Assembly: GCF_964036645.1 (NCBI RefSeq)
Contig: NZ_OZ038525.1
Location: 1,473,501 to 1,537,500, forward strand
Direction: 5' to 3'
Source of the DNA: Tenacibaculum sp. 190524A02b
GTDB taxonomy: Bacteria; Bacteroidota; Bacteroidia; Flavobacteriales; Flavobacteriaceae
DNA length: 64,000 nucleotides
How positions within the stretch are numbered: position 1 is the first letter of the stretch; the number at the start of each line of letters is the position of its first letter. The notes beneath the pieces are model-generated. The model ran no database searches. It saw only the letters and a program-made list of their open reading frames with translations, and was not told the DNA's origin. The position numbers were made by a program, and so were the translations under genes. This document shows positions 25,996 to 34,622 of the stretch, piece by piece.

Positions 25996-26637
25996 ATGAA
26001 CTATTTTATAAAATCTATTCTATACATAACTAGTATAATATTTTTAAGTAATTGTAGTACCACAACATTGGTTAAACAATGGAAAAACCCAGAAGCAGAA
26101 AATATATCTATTTCAAAAATCTTAATTGTAGGTTTAACTCCCAATATTAAAACTCGAGAAAAATTTGAAAACAACTTAAAAAAAGAGTTCAAATTAAAAG
26201 GTATTGAAGCTGTTATAAGCCTAAACGTTTTTGAACCTTCTTTTAGAACTGAAAAAAAATCTAAAAAAGAACTCAAAATTATTGAAGATATTTTAATTGC
26301 TAATTATTTTGACGCCATTATTTTTAGTAAAGTAAAAGGTGTTGAGAATAAGGTGATATTCTCTGACAACTATTATAACAAAGAGTACTTAACTATTAAG
26401 TTTAAAGAAGACTATTACAATCATCAAGATATTTTAGTAAATCCCAAATACTTTGAAAAATATAAGATATACCATGCTGAAACCTCTTTATTCTGTATTT
26501 GCCCTACAAAAGAAAGAGAATTAATATGGAAAGGATATATTGATATTATAGATCCAAAATCTATTGACGAAACTATTAATGATTATATCAACCTTTTAGT
26601 ATTAACTTTAGAAGAACAGCAATTGATACCTTATTAA
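25996..26637 (+). CDS. lipoprotein of unknown function (DUF4136-like)
   Basis: A 213-residue lipoprotein: signal helix at residues 6-18 with lipobox FLSNC and the lipidated Cys20. The following TTTLVKQWKNPE and ISKILIVGLTPNIKTREKFE resemble the start of DUF4136-type envelope lipoproteins, with an alternating beta/alpha pattern. It comes 97 bases after the stress cluster, past a hairpin, so it may have its own promoter. It ends convergent with the LytTR regulator gene, overlapping it by 4 bases. Confidence 0.7.
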   Translation: MNYFIKSILYITSIIFLSNCSTTTLVKQWKNPEAENISISKILIVGLTPNIKTREKFENNLKKEFKLKGIEAVISLNVFEPSFRTEKKSKKELKIIEDILIANYFDAIIFSKVKGVENKVIFSDNYYNKEYLTIKFKEDYYNHQDILVNPKYFEKYKIYHAETSLFCICPTKERELIWKGYIDIIDPKSIDETINDYINLLVLTLEEQQLIPY

Positions 26638-27389
26638 CTCCCTTCAAACCAACTCTTAAAAGCACCTACTTTTTCTCTACTTACAATCATCTCTTTTTCT
26701 ATAGATGCTTTAGGCGTAATTTTAAGTCGGCTATTTGAATACACAACCACATCAACAATACTTTTTATACTTATTATAAAACTTCTATTAATCCTAAAAA
26801 ATTCTTTACTAGATACCATAGAAAAAACATCTTCTAATTTAAAATCTATAATATATTTTTTATTCTCATTAGTTACTAAATGTACAGTTCTACCTTCTGC
26901 ATAAAAAAGTGCTATATCTTTGGTTTCTATGGAGTGAATATGATTTCCTAAACGCACTAAAAAACGATCTTTAGTTTTCTTTTTACCAAGCCCCTTAGCC
27001 ACATTTACAATACTTTCTTGACTGGTAAATAAATGTTTCATCAGCTTTAATTTATTCATTGCCTTAGAAATATCTGTAAATGTAATCGGTTTTAAAATAT
27101 AATCTATACTATTAACCTTAAAAGCATCAACTGCATATTCATCAAAAGCAGTAGTAAATATAATTGGCTTCTTTATAATTACTTGGTTAAATATTTCAAA
27201 ACTCAAGCCATCAGTTAATTGAATGTCCATAAATACAATATCAAATTCTGTATTTTCAGAAAACCACGCTACAGAATTCTCAACACTATCTAACTTTTTT
27301 ATAATTGTAATCGTATTATTATACTTTAACAAATATCTTTCTAGCTTTTCTGCTGCTAATGATTCATCTTCTACAATGACAATTTTCAT
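26634..27389 (-). CDS. LytTR-type response regulator
   Basis: A 251-residue response regulator: receiver domain at residues 1-120 with acidic pair E7/D8, phosphoacceptor D55 in IVFMDIQLTDG and conserved Lys in ILKPI, then a LytTR DNA-binding domain (FLVRLGNHIHSIETKDIALFY onwards, with the FFRINRSFIISIKSI segment). It is the output of the upstream kinase genes, whose last member overlaps its ATG by four bases (ATGA). LytTR regulators control envelope, virulence or competence genes, but the target is not visible, though the repeat protein at 29518 is an obvious candidate. Confidence 0.93.
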   Translation of the reverse strand: MKIVIVEDESLAAEKLERYLLKYNNTITIIKKLDSVENSVAWFSENTEFDIVFMDIQLTDGLSFEIFNQVIIKKPIIFTTAFDEYAVDAFKVNSIDYILKPITFTDISKAMNKLKLMKHLFTSQESIVNVAKGLGKKKTKDRFLVRLGNHIHSIETKDIALFYAEGRTVHLVTNENKKYIIDFKLEDVFSMVSSKEFFRINRSFIISIKSIVDVVVYSNSRLKITPKASIEKEMIVSREKVGAFKSWFEGS

Positions 27390-28420
27390 ATTGTTTTTTG
27401 TGTTTTAGTAGTTAATTTTGGTATAGTTAAAATCCTATTAATATCGGTTGTACTTATAATAAGTTCATTTTCATTATAAACACTATATACTCTTTTTATT
27501 TCTTTTAAATTTTCCTCATTAAAAGGTGTGGTTAGTTTATCGTTTGTCAAATATGAAATCATAAACTCTTTTTTGCTTTCATTTAAAACAATTTCTAATT
27601 CTAGTTTTGATGATATAATAGTTGTCCTAATAATTTGCTCAACTATAAAAAGTATACTTCTAGGTACTACATAAAATGAGGACTTTAAATTATTTATCAG
27701 TTTAACATTACGGTAAGGTAAATAATTAAATAAACTTACCAATACCTCTACAGTATTCAACTCTTCTTCAGCTAAAACTAACTGTTTTTCTTTACTAGAC
27801 AGAATATAACGATAAATAGTTGCCAAGTAATCAATAAAATCATCTGTTATATCTTTATCATTTTGAATAAGTACCAATAAGTTTTCTAAACTTTCAAATA
27901 ATAACTCTGGATTTATACCTTGCTTAAATTCTTTAAATTCTTCTTCAATATATTGTCTATATTCTTGTTCTTTAGTTAATTTTTTTGTGTTGACCGTATG
28001 CAAATATTGGTGACTAATAAATAATAAAATATAGATTAAAGTCATACTACAAAAAATACTATTAAATAACCACAACTCTTCCATATTTGGTGAGAAACCA
28101 AGTATTTTTTTATAATAAATAGTTATGCAAACTGTAACAATACAAATACATAATAAAATTGCTACAAAAACTTGAGTTAATAATAAAATCAGAGTAGACT
28201 TAATATTATTTAACTTTTTAAAAAGTATAAGTAAAACTCTAGACAATTCTTGTATTATATATGATAAGCCAATACATACGTATAGTTCTTGGCTTAAAAA
28301 CTCTTCTTGCAATTGTGCTACATTATTGTTAACCAACAGTAGTAGTAAGTAAACTACTACTCCACTAATAACAGGGCTTAATAAACGAAATAATGGCTGA
28401 TGTATAAATAATTTTTTCAT
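27386..28420 (-). CDS. LytS-like membrane protein lacking the phosphoacceptor His (pseudokinase)
   Basis: A 344-residue protein with four or so membrane helices in the first 140 residues, a helical linker and a degenerate His_kinase/HATPase region. At the place where LytS-type kinases have NPHFLFNSL, it reads GINPELLFESLENL: Glu172 replaces the His that is phosphorylated. The ATP-binding N-box is also ruined (SILFIVEQIIRTTIISS instead of a LLENAVKH pattern) and no glycine-rich loop follows. It is overlapped by four bases at both ends (ATGA) by a canonical kinase and the LytTR regulator, so it is made with them in about equal amounts. It may serve as a sensor or regulatory partner of the active kinase. 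Confidence 0.82.
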   Translation of the reverse strand: MKKLFIHQPLFRLLSPVISGVVVYLLLLLVNNNVAQLQEEFLSQELYVCIGLSYIIQELSRVLLILFKKLNNIKSTLILLLTQVFVAILLCICIVTVCITIYYKKILGFSPNMEELWLFNSIFCSMTLIYILLFISHQYLHTVNTKKLTKEQEYRQYIEEEFKEFKQGINPELLFESLENLLVLIQNDKDITDDFIDYLATIYRYILSSKEKQLVLAEEELNTVEVLVSLFNYLPYRNVKLINNLKSSFYVVPRSILFIVEQIIRTTIISSKLELEIVLNESKKEFMISYLTNDKLTTPFNEENLKEIKRVYSVYNENELIISTTDINRILTIPKLTTKTQKTI

Positions 28421-29499
28421 TGTTTAATAGGTAGTTTTACAATAAAATCACTATTCTGCTCCGTTATAATACCTTCACTAAATAGTAATAAGTATCGTTT
28501 ATTAATATTCTGTAAACCTATATTTAGTGAAATTACTTTTTTAGGAGCTTTGGTAATATTGTTTCTAACCACAATGTATTTTCCTTTATTTTCAATAGAA
28601 ACATTTAACGGCTCTGTATCACTCATTACATTATGTTTAACTGCATTTTCAAGTAACATTTGTATTGCTAATGGTGGTACTTTAGATTGTAATACTTCAG
28701 GTGAAATATTTATAGTACAAGCATATTTTTTCTCAAAACGAGTTGTTATTAAATAATTATAAGATGTTACAAACTCTAACTCTTCTTCTAAAGAAATCAA
28801 CTTTACCTCATAACTTTTTAAAGTATACTTGTACATAACAGCCAACTTTCTAATAAATAAAGCCGCTTTAATAGTGTCCTTATAAATAAGAGATGATATC
28901 GTATTTAGTCCGTTAAACAAAAAATGAGGACTTAACTGAGATTTTAAAGCATTTAATTGATACTCTATTTGTTTTCTCTCTTGCTTTACAGCTTCTATTT
29001 GTAGTGTAGAAAAACTATAGTAGGAATACAATGCAAAATAAATAATTTGAAAAATAAAGGTTGTTAAGAAAAGTAGTATTGCTAATTTAATATATAGTAA
29101 CTTATGTGTTAGCATAGTATTACTAAACCCATTCTCATTTGTAAGATAACCATAAACTCCAAAACTAAACAATAAAAAAGCAATCATAAAATGAGTAAGG
29201 ATACCCAAAAATAACCTATTCCCTATTTGCTTTTTCCAAGGAAACTGAATATCTAAAAAATTAGTTAATACCATACTTATGTAAGCCGTCACTATACCAA
29301 TGGCGCTAAACACTATGAGATGAAAACTTTCTGAGGATTCTAATTTTTGTTCACTAACAAACATATAATATCCTATAAGTAAACCAAAAATGATTCCTGT
29401 TACAATGATGAAAAAGTGCTTTTTCACGTTGGAATGATATATTAGTTGATGTAAATTTAGCATAGAACTAAAGTAATCAAATCTGCTATAGAAATTCAA
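28417..29499 (-). CDS. LytS-type sensor histidine kinase
   Basis: A 360-residue membrane kinase with about four transmembrane segments (residues 30-165), a coiled linker, and the His_kinase domain LKSQLSPHFLFNGLNTISSL with phosphoacceptor H192. The N-box MLLENAVKHN and the GLQNINKRY segment indicate an intact ATP site. A second ATG 12 codons in is possible. It precedes the His-less relative with a four-base overlap, and the LytTR regulator beyond it is its likely phosphorylation target. The repeat protein gene begins beyond its 5' end on the same strand. Confidence 0.9.
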   Translation of the reverse strand: MNFYSRFDYFSSMLNLHQLIYHSNVKKHFFIIVTGIIFGLLIGYYMFVSEQKLESSESFHLIVFSAIGIVTAYISMVLTNFLDIQFPWKKQIGNRLFLGILTHFMIAFLLFSFGVYGYLTNENGFSNTMLTHKLLYIKLAILLFLTTFIFQIIYFALYSYYSFSTLQIEAVKQERKQIEYQLNALKSQLSPHFLFNGLNTISSLIYKDTIKAALFIRKLAVMYKYTLKSYEVKLISLEEELEFVTSYNYLITTRFEKKYACTINISPEVLQSKVPPLAIQMLLENAVKHNVMSDTEPLNVSIENKGKYIVVRNNITKAPKKVISLNIGLQNINKRYLLLFSEGIITEQNSDFIVKLPIKQ

Positions 29500-29517
29500 T
29501 TACTTTAGTTTTGTTTT

Positions 29518-30894
29518 TTAGTAAATAGCTTTCATTGCTCTACCAAAATACAAATCAGAATTAATAGATTTAGCCACCTTTAAATAAGTATCTTTGACTC
29601 TTTGAGAGCTTCTTTTCACCTGAGATGCAAAAGTGATTAATGTTTGCGATAAGTAATTACTTGAATTAATATGATCCATAGACTCCATTACTTTTATTAA
29701 TTGACCTTCTGTTAGTTGCTTTTTAGACAAACGTTTGTATATACCAGATGCATAATAATCTGAATTTACATTTTTATTAATTAAGTTTAATAATTTATCT
29801 AATGATGTATTATCTAAATCCTTTTTTAATAAACTATTAATAACATTTGAGGCATAATAGTCGGAGTCTACATCATCCATAGAGGCTATAAATGTATTGT
29901 AATTCTCTTTTGATAAATCTTTTTTATTCAATGCCTTTTTTAACACCTGAGATTTATAATAATCAGAACCTACATTATCAGATATCTGCATCAATTTAGT
30001 CATATTGGTTTTATTCAAATCTCTATTATTTAATATTTTAATTAAAAGTTGAGACAAATAGTAATCTGAACCAATATTACCCGATATTTGTAATAATTCA
30101 GATAATTGATCATCTGAAATATCTGCATTTTTAACAGCTTTGGTTAATACTTCTGATAAGTAATAATCTGAACCAATATTTTTTGCTGCTTTCATATAAG
30201 CAGAAATAGATTGCGAATTGGCTAGAAATGCTTTTTGATTACTTTGCAGTATTTCCGATAAATAATAATCAGAATTTACATCGTCACCAACCTCTTCTAT
30301 TACCTTAACTAACTCTGAACTATTTAAATTTTTATCCAATAAAATTGTGTAGTACTTTGCTTTTACATAATCACTCTTTAATCTGTCTATTTCTCCTAAA
30401 ACAGAAGTAGCCCCACCTCTATTATAAAAACGGTTAACCCTTTTTTTTGCTCCAATAGTAGTACTCCTAACAATATCTGGTAAAATTTCAGCCAACCATG
30501 CCTTTCCTTCAGGAATAAAGCTTTTTTCACTCCATCCCACATAGTATCTTTTTTTTAGTTTTCCACTTTCAGCTTCAATAACTAACTTTCTTTTCCCTCC
30601 AAAACTAGACTTACTTACCTCTAAAAAACCTCCTCTTGAAATAGCTACAATATCTTTGTCATCATCTGACAATGTAATTTCTCCTTCATATTCTAACTTG
30701 AACTTATTCCCTTTATCCTTAACTTTAATAGTATATACTCCATTTTTATTAGACGAAGAATACCTATAATTTCTATCACTAGACGTAGTTACTGTAACAT
30801 TTTGTTGTGCCGCTACATTTACCGATTTTAATAAGAATACAGCCAGTAGTAATATGACTAAAAAAGCCTGCTCTATAATTGTTTTTACTTTCAT
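29518..30894 (-). CDS. exported protein with nine exact 34-residue SDYY repeats
   Basis: A 458-residue protein beginning MKVKTIIEQAFLVILLL with a signal peptide ending near VNVAAQ. After a beta-rich domain (about residues 32-120, including TLSDDDKDIVAISRGGFLEV) comes the conserved block WLAEILPDIVRSTTIGAKKR, then nine repeats whose SDYY-type core falls at residues 174, 208, 242, 276, 310, 344, 378, 412 and 446, exactly 34 apart with no insertions. Such a period suggests a helix-turn-helix solenoid like TPR. I have the impression of related proteins near M56/BlaR1-type genes in other phyla, function unknown. The start at 30894 is preferred because a -7 box lies at 30925-30932. It sits directly upstream of the kinase genes. 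Confidence 0.8.
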   Translation of the reverse strand: MKVKTIIEQAFLVILLLAVFLLKSVNVAAQQNVTVTTSSDRNYRYSSSNKNGVYTIKVKDKGNKFKLEYEGEITLSDDDKDIVAISRGGFLEVSKSSFGGKRKLVIEAESGKLKKRYYVGWSEKSFIPEGKAWLAEILPDIVRSTTIGAKKRVNRFYNRGGATSVLGEIDRLKSDYVKAKYYTILLDKNLNSSELVKVIEEVGDDVNSDYYLSEILQSNQKAFLANSQSISAYMKAAKNIGSDYYLSEVLTKAVKNADISDDQLSELLQISGNIGSDYYLSQLLIKILNNRDLNKTNMTKLMQISDNVGSDYYKSQVLKKALNKKDLSKENYNTFIASMDDVDSDYYASNVINSLLKKDLDNTSLDKLLNLINKNVNSDYYASGIYKRLSKKQLTEGQLIKVMESMDHINSSNYLSQTLITFASQVKRSSQRVKDTYLKVAKSINSDLYFGRAMKAIY

Positions 30895-30924
30895 TTTTAT
30901 TCGTTTTTTTGATTTATGATGCTT

Positions 30925-30932
30925 CAAAAGTA
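30925..30932 (-). promoter_or_regulatory. -7 promoter box of the SDYY repeat gene
   Basis: TACTTTTG on the minus strand fits TAnnTTTG, 30 bases before the ATG at 30894. It probably drives the repeat protein and perhaps the kinase/regulator genes behind it. Confidence 0.6.
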
Positions 30933-31035
30933 TGCTAGTAATACTCCTTATAAAAATGAAATGTAATGAACTGTAAGTTTTATGTAGTCAATTGTAGAAA
31001 TAATATTTTTTATCGCAAGGGCAATAGCCAAGGGT

Positions 31036-31149
31036 TTAATTCCGTGATGCCTTGCATTGGGATAGTTCATTTACTAAGTACATATAGTTAGCTAACCAAT
31101 CGTAAGCTTCAGCAAACTCACCCAAATTATAAGCTACCATCATAAACAT
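31036..31149 (-). other. short 37-codon reading frame, possible gene remnant
   Basis: A minus-strand frame (reading MFMMVAYNLGEFAEAYDWLA onwards) in the gap between the repeat protein and the DinB-like gene. The composition looks protein-like but it is short and has no neighbours in an operon. Probably a decayed gene end; low confidence. Confidence 0.2.
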
Positions 31150-31216
31150 CTATAATTACCTTATTTTTTATACCTTTAAGCAACCAAACATAAAAACAAC
31201 TCTTGGTTCAATAATT

Positions 31217-31741
31217 ATGGTCAAAAAAGATATTATTAATTTATTAGAAGAAAAACATCAAGTACTGTTTAATTGGTTACAAAATCAACCTGAAGAAAAC
31301 TATATAAAAGGTCCAGAAAACAAATGGACAACTGGGCAGCACATTGTTCATTTAGTAGATTCTATCCAAAAAGTAAATCATGCACTAAGCTATCCAAAAT
31401 TTATTCTAAAATATAAATTTGGTACTTCCAACCGAGAAGTGCGTGCTTATGAACATATCGTAGAACGATATCAGGAAAAATTATCTCAAAATAAAGAAAA
31501 AGCTAAAGCTTTTAACATTAAAGTTACTACGCCTTCTTTAAATAAATTTCAACAATTGGTTACCAAACTAAAAATTCAAAATAAAAAACTACAACATAAA
31601 ACAAATCGCTGGAAAGATCAGGATCTTAATAACTTAATACTCCCACATCCTTTAATGGGTAAAATGCCTATTAGAGAAATTATTATGTGGACGGCTTATC
31701 ATACAGAACACCATACCAAAATATTACAAGAAAATCACTAA
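31217..31741 (+). CDS. DinB/DUF1569-like four-helix protein
   Basis: A 174-residue protein of the DinB superfamily. Metal-binding histidines are suggested by QHIVHLVDSI (about residue 50) and AYHTEHHTKIL (about residues 160-168). This fold is used by thiol transferases and many uncharacterised proteins. It is a second DinB-like protein in the window and only distantly similar to the one at 21500. It ends 64 bases before ffh, from which it is separated by the ffh promoter. Confidence 0.8.
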   Translation: MVKKDIINLLEEKHQVLFNWLQNQPEENYIKGPENKWTTGQHIVHLVDSIQKVNHALSYPKFILKYKFGTSNREVRAYEHIVERYQEKLSQNKEKAKAFNIKVTTPSLNKFQQLVTKLKIQNKKLQHKTNRWKDQDLNNLILPHPLMGKMPIREIIMWTAYHTEHHTKILQENH

Positions 31742-31773
31742 AATTTAAACTCAAAGTTCTCAGTCAAAATTCC

Positions 31774-31781
31774 TATATTTG
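31774..31781 (+). promoter_or_regulatory. -7 promoter box of ffh
   Basis: TATATTTG fits TAnnTTTG, 24 bases upstream of the ffh ATG. Confidence 0.6.
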
Positions 31782-31805
31782 TGCTTCTTAAAATGAAGCC
31801 GATAC

Positions 31806-33134
31806 ATGTTTAATAATTTAAGCGAAAAATTAGATAAGGCGTTACATACGCTAAAAGGACACGGAAAAATTACAGAAGTTAATGTTGCTGAGACATTAAA
31901 GGAAGTTCGTAGAGCTTTATTAGATGCCGATGTTAACTTTAAAATAGCTAAGGATTTTACCAAAAGAGTTAAAGAAAAAGCCATAGGTCAAGACGTATTA
32001 ACTACGTTAAACCCAGGTCAATTAATGGTTAAGTTAGTAAAAGATGAGTTAACTGAATTGATGGGTGGTGATACTGTTGGTATTACTTTAACAGGGTCAC
32101 CTACTGTTATTTTAATGTCTGGTTTACAAGGTTCGGGTAAAACTACTTTTTCGGGTAAATTAGCTAACTATTTAAAAACTAAGAAATCTAAACAGGTTTT
32201 ATTAGTTGGGTGTGATGTGTATCGTCCTGCCGCTATTAATCAGTTAAGAGTGGTTGGTGAACAAATTGGCGTTGAGGTATATGCTGAAGAAGGCAATAAA
32301 AACCCAGTAGAAATTTCATTAAATGCCATCAAACACGCTAAAGCTAATAGTAAAAATGTGGTGATTATAGATACCGCTGGTCGTTTAGCTGTGGATGAAG
32401 AAATGATGACTGAAATTTCAAACATTCATAAAGCTGTTACTCCACAAGAAACTTTATTTGTGGTGGACTCTATGACAGGTCAAGATGCTGTAAACACAGC
32501 AAAAGCCTTTAACGATGTTTTGAACTTTGATGGAGTTGTTCTTACAAAATTAGATGGTGATACAAGAGGTGGTGCTGCATTAACTATTAAATCAGTAGTT
32601 AATAAACCTATTAAATTTATAGGTACAGGTGAAAAAATGGATGCTATAGACGTTTTCCACCCCGATCGTATGGCTGATCGTATTTTAGGAATGGGAGATG
32701 TTATCTCATTAGTAGAACGTGCCCAAGAACAATATGACGAACAAGAAGCTAGAAAACTACAAAAGAAGATTGCTAAAAATCAATTTGGTTTTGATGACTT
32801 TTTAAATCAGATTCAACAAATCAAAAAGATGGGTAGCATGAAAGATTTAGTAGGCATGATTCCTGGAGCTGGTAAAGCTTTAAAAGATGTGGATATTGAT
32901 GATGATGCATTTAAGGGAATTGAGGCTATTATACACTCTATGACTCCTGAAGAAAGAAGTAAACCTACTGTAATTAATGCAAGTCGTAAAAAACGAATAG
33001 CCAAAGGTTCTGGAACTTCCGTTCAAGAAGTCAATCAATTAATGAAGCAATTTGACCAAATGAGCAAAATGATGAAAATGATGCAAGGTGGTGGCGGAAG
33101 AAAAATGATGCAAATGATGCGTGGCATGAAATAA
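31806..33134 (+). CDS. ffh: signal recognition particle protein Ffh
   Basis: The GTPase that binds the SRP RNA and delivers membrane proteins to FtsY. The 442-residue protein has the N domain, GTP loop GLQGSGKTTFSGKLA (about residues 107-121), DTAGRLAVDEE, TKLDGDTRGGAAL, and a methionine-rich M domain ending MMQGGGGRKMMQMMRGMK that holds the signal sequence. Length and order are normal. A hairpin terminator follows. Confidence 0.97.
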   Translation: MFNNLSEKLDKALHTLKGHGKITEVNVAETLKEVRRALLDADVNFKIAKDFTKRVKEKAIGQDVLTTLNPGQLMVKLVKDELTELMGGDTVGITLTGSPTVILMSGLQGSGKTTFSGKLANYLKTKKSKQVLLVGCDVYRPAAINQLRVVGEQIGVEVYAEEGNKNPVEISLNAIKHAKANSKNVVIIDTAGRLAVDEEMMTEISNIHKAVTPQETLFVVDSMTGQDAVNTAKAFNDVLNFDGVVLTKLDGDTRGGAALTIKSVVNKPIKFIGTGEKMDAIDVFHPDRMADRILGMGDVISLVERAQEQYDEQEARKLQKKIAKNQFGFDDFLNQIQQIKKMGSMKDLVGMIPGAGKALKDVDIDDDAFKGIEAIIHSMTPEERSKPTVINASRKKRIAKGSGTSVQEVNQLMKQFDQMSKMMKMMQGGGGRKMMQMMRGMK

Positions 33135-33137
33135 AAT

Positions 33138-33174
33138 AAAAAAGAGAGATAAGCTAAACACTTGTCTCTTTTTT
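33138..33174 (+). terminator. terminator behind ffh
   Basis: AAAAAAGAGA (33138-33147) pairs with TCTCTTTTTT (33165-33174); the inner ATAAG/CTTGT part adds imperfect pairs. T run follows. Confidence 0.65.
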
Positions 33175-33197
33175 ATTTAGTTTTCAGTTATTGTTAC

Positions 33198-33214
33198 AGT
33201 TTTCAGTAGGCAGT
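33198..33214. repeat. left inverted repeat of the four-helix-bundle cassette
   Basis: AGTTTTCAGTAGGCAGT, 5 bases before the gene at 33219. Its reverse complement matches 15 of 17 bases at 33614-33630. Another partial TTTTCAG copy lies at 33181-33187. Confidence 0.7.
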
Positions 33215-33218
33215 ATAT

Positions 33219-33581
33219 ATGAGTTTTAAAACATTATTAGCATATAAAAAAGGATTTGAGCTAGCTATGGAAATTTTTCATATAACAAAAAAATTTCCCT
33301 CTATAGAGCAATTTGCTCTAACATCGCAAATTATTCGTTCCAGCAGATCTGTATGCGCTTCTATTGCTGAATCCTACAGAAAAAGACAATATCCTAAACA
33401 TTTTAAAAGTAAACTTTCAGATGCTGATAGTGAAAACTCTGAAACACAATTGTGGCTTGAATTTGCACTAGCCTGTGAATATATCAATATCAAAACGAAA
33501 AACGAATTAGAAAACAAAAGTAAAGAAGTAGGAAAACTAATCAACTTTATGATTAATAATCCTAATAAATTTGGAATATAA
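33219..33581 (+). CDS. four-helix-bundle protein (S23/IVP family)
   Basis: A 120-residue helical protein of the family first seen in 23S rRNA intervening sequences. Supporting motifs are KTLLAYKKGFELAMEIFHIT, FALTSQIIRSSRSVCASIAE and LSDADSENSETQLWLEFALA. The related Avd protein of diversity-generating retroelements binds RNA and reverse transcriptase, but none is near. Members are scattered and strain-variable in Bacteroidota. This copy lies between ffh and folD, two conserved genes, and is flanked by inverted 17-bp repeats, which marks it as a likely inserted cassette. Confidence 0.9.
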   Translation: MSFKTLLAYKKGFELAMEIFHITKKFPSIEQFALTSQIIRSSRSVCASIAESYRKRQYPKHFKSKLSDADSENSETQLWLEFALACEYINIKTKNELENKSKEVGKLINFMINNPNKFGI

Positions 33582-33613
33582 CAACTCAACAATAAAAAAA
33601 CTGTATACCATAA

Positions 33614-33630
33614 ACTGTATACTGAAAACT
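33614..33630. repeat. right inverted repeat of the four-helix-bundle cassette
   Basis: ACTGTATACTGAAAACT, 32 bases after the stop codon and 10 bases before folD. It matches the left repeat in inverted orientation at 15 of 17 positions; a second ACTGTATAC copy lies at about 33600-33608. Confidence 0.7.
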
Positions 33631-33640
33631 TAATAACAAG

Positions 33641-34519
33641 ATGATTTTACTAGACGGTAAAAAAACCTCCGCAGACATTAAAGAAGAAATTGCCCTTGAA
33701 GTAGCAGAATTAAAAAAACAAGACAAAAAATCACCACATTTAGCAGCCGTTATTGTAGGTAATGACGGAGCTAGTTTAACTTATGTAAACGCTAAAGTAA
33801 AAGCCTGTGAACGTGTAGGTTTTGAATCTACATTAATACGTTTACCTGAAGAAACAACTGAAGAAGAGTTATTAAATGAAATTGCTATTTTAAACATAGA
33901 TAAAGACATCAATGGTTTTATAGTACAATTACCTTTACCCGAACATATTGATGAACAAAAAGTTATAATGGCTATTAACCCTGATAAAGATGTTGATGGC
34001 TTTCACCCTATGAATGTAGGTAAATTAGCTTTAAACTTACCTACTTTTATTTCTGCAACTCCTTTTGGTATTTTAGAGCTTTTAGAACGCTATAATGTTG
34101 ATACTTCTGGTAAAGATGTAGTAGTTATTGGTAGAAGTCATATTGTAGGTAGTCCAATGAGTATTTTATTAGCTCAAAAAAGAAAAGTTGGAAATGCCAC
34201 CGTAACATTAACCCATAGTAGAACAAAAAACTTAGCTGAAGTAACTAAAAAAGCGGATATTATTGTAGCTGCCTTGGGAATCCCTGAATTCCTAAAAGGT
34301 GATATGGTTAAAGAAGATGTTGTGGTAATTGATGTTGGTATTACCAGAGTAGCTGATGCTTCTAAGAAAAATGGTTTTAGATTAGTTGGTGATGTTGCTT
34401 TTAATGAAATAAAAGATAAAGCATCACATATAACTCCCGTTCCAGGTGGAGTTGGTCCAATGACCATAGCCATGCTTTTAAAAAATACTTTACTGGCTTT
34501 TTATAGACAAAATAACTAA
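33641..34519 (+). CDS. folD: bifunctional methylenetetrahydrofolate dehydrogenase/cyclohydrolase
   Basis: Interconverts methylene-, methenyl- and 10-formyl-tetrahydrofolate, feeding purine and formyl-Met synthesis. The 292-residue protein has the catalytic segment [17 protein letters not shown] with Tyr and Lys, [15 protein letters not shown], the NADP loop [16 protein letters not shown] and [16 protein letters not shown]. All are in normal places. A terminator follows. Confidence 0.97.
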   Translation: MILLDGKKTSADIKEEIALEVAELKKQDKKSPHLAAVIVGNDGASLTYVNAKVKACERVGFESTLIRLPEETTEEELLNEIAILNIDKDINGFIVQLPLPEHIDEQKVIMAINPDKDVDGFHPMNVGKLALNLPTFISATPFGILELLERYNVDTSGKDVVVIGRSHIVGSPMSILLAQKRKVGNATVTLTHSRTKNLAEVTKKADIIVAALGIPEFLKGDMVKEDVVVIDVGITRVADASKKNGFRLVGDVAFNEIKDKASHITPVPGGVGPMTIAMLLKNTLLAFYRQNN

Positions 34520-34531
34520 AATATATAAACT

Positions 34532-34562
34532 AAAAGGTTGCTAACAAATGAGCAACCTTTTT
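34532..34562 (+). terminator. terminator behind folD
   Basis: AAAAGGTTGCT (34532-34542) pairs with AGCAACCTTTT (34551-34561), 8-base loop, followed by Ts. Confidence 0.8.
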
Positions 34563-34622
34563 ACTTTAATTCTACTCAGGTTTTACCCCCTCACAAACAA
34601 ACAACTAATAATCAAATACTTA

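Noticed and set aside
33219..33581. Diversity-generating retroelement accessory gene (Avd)
   Set aside because: No reverse transcriptase, template repeat or variable repeat is seen nearby.
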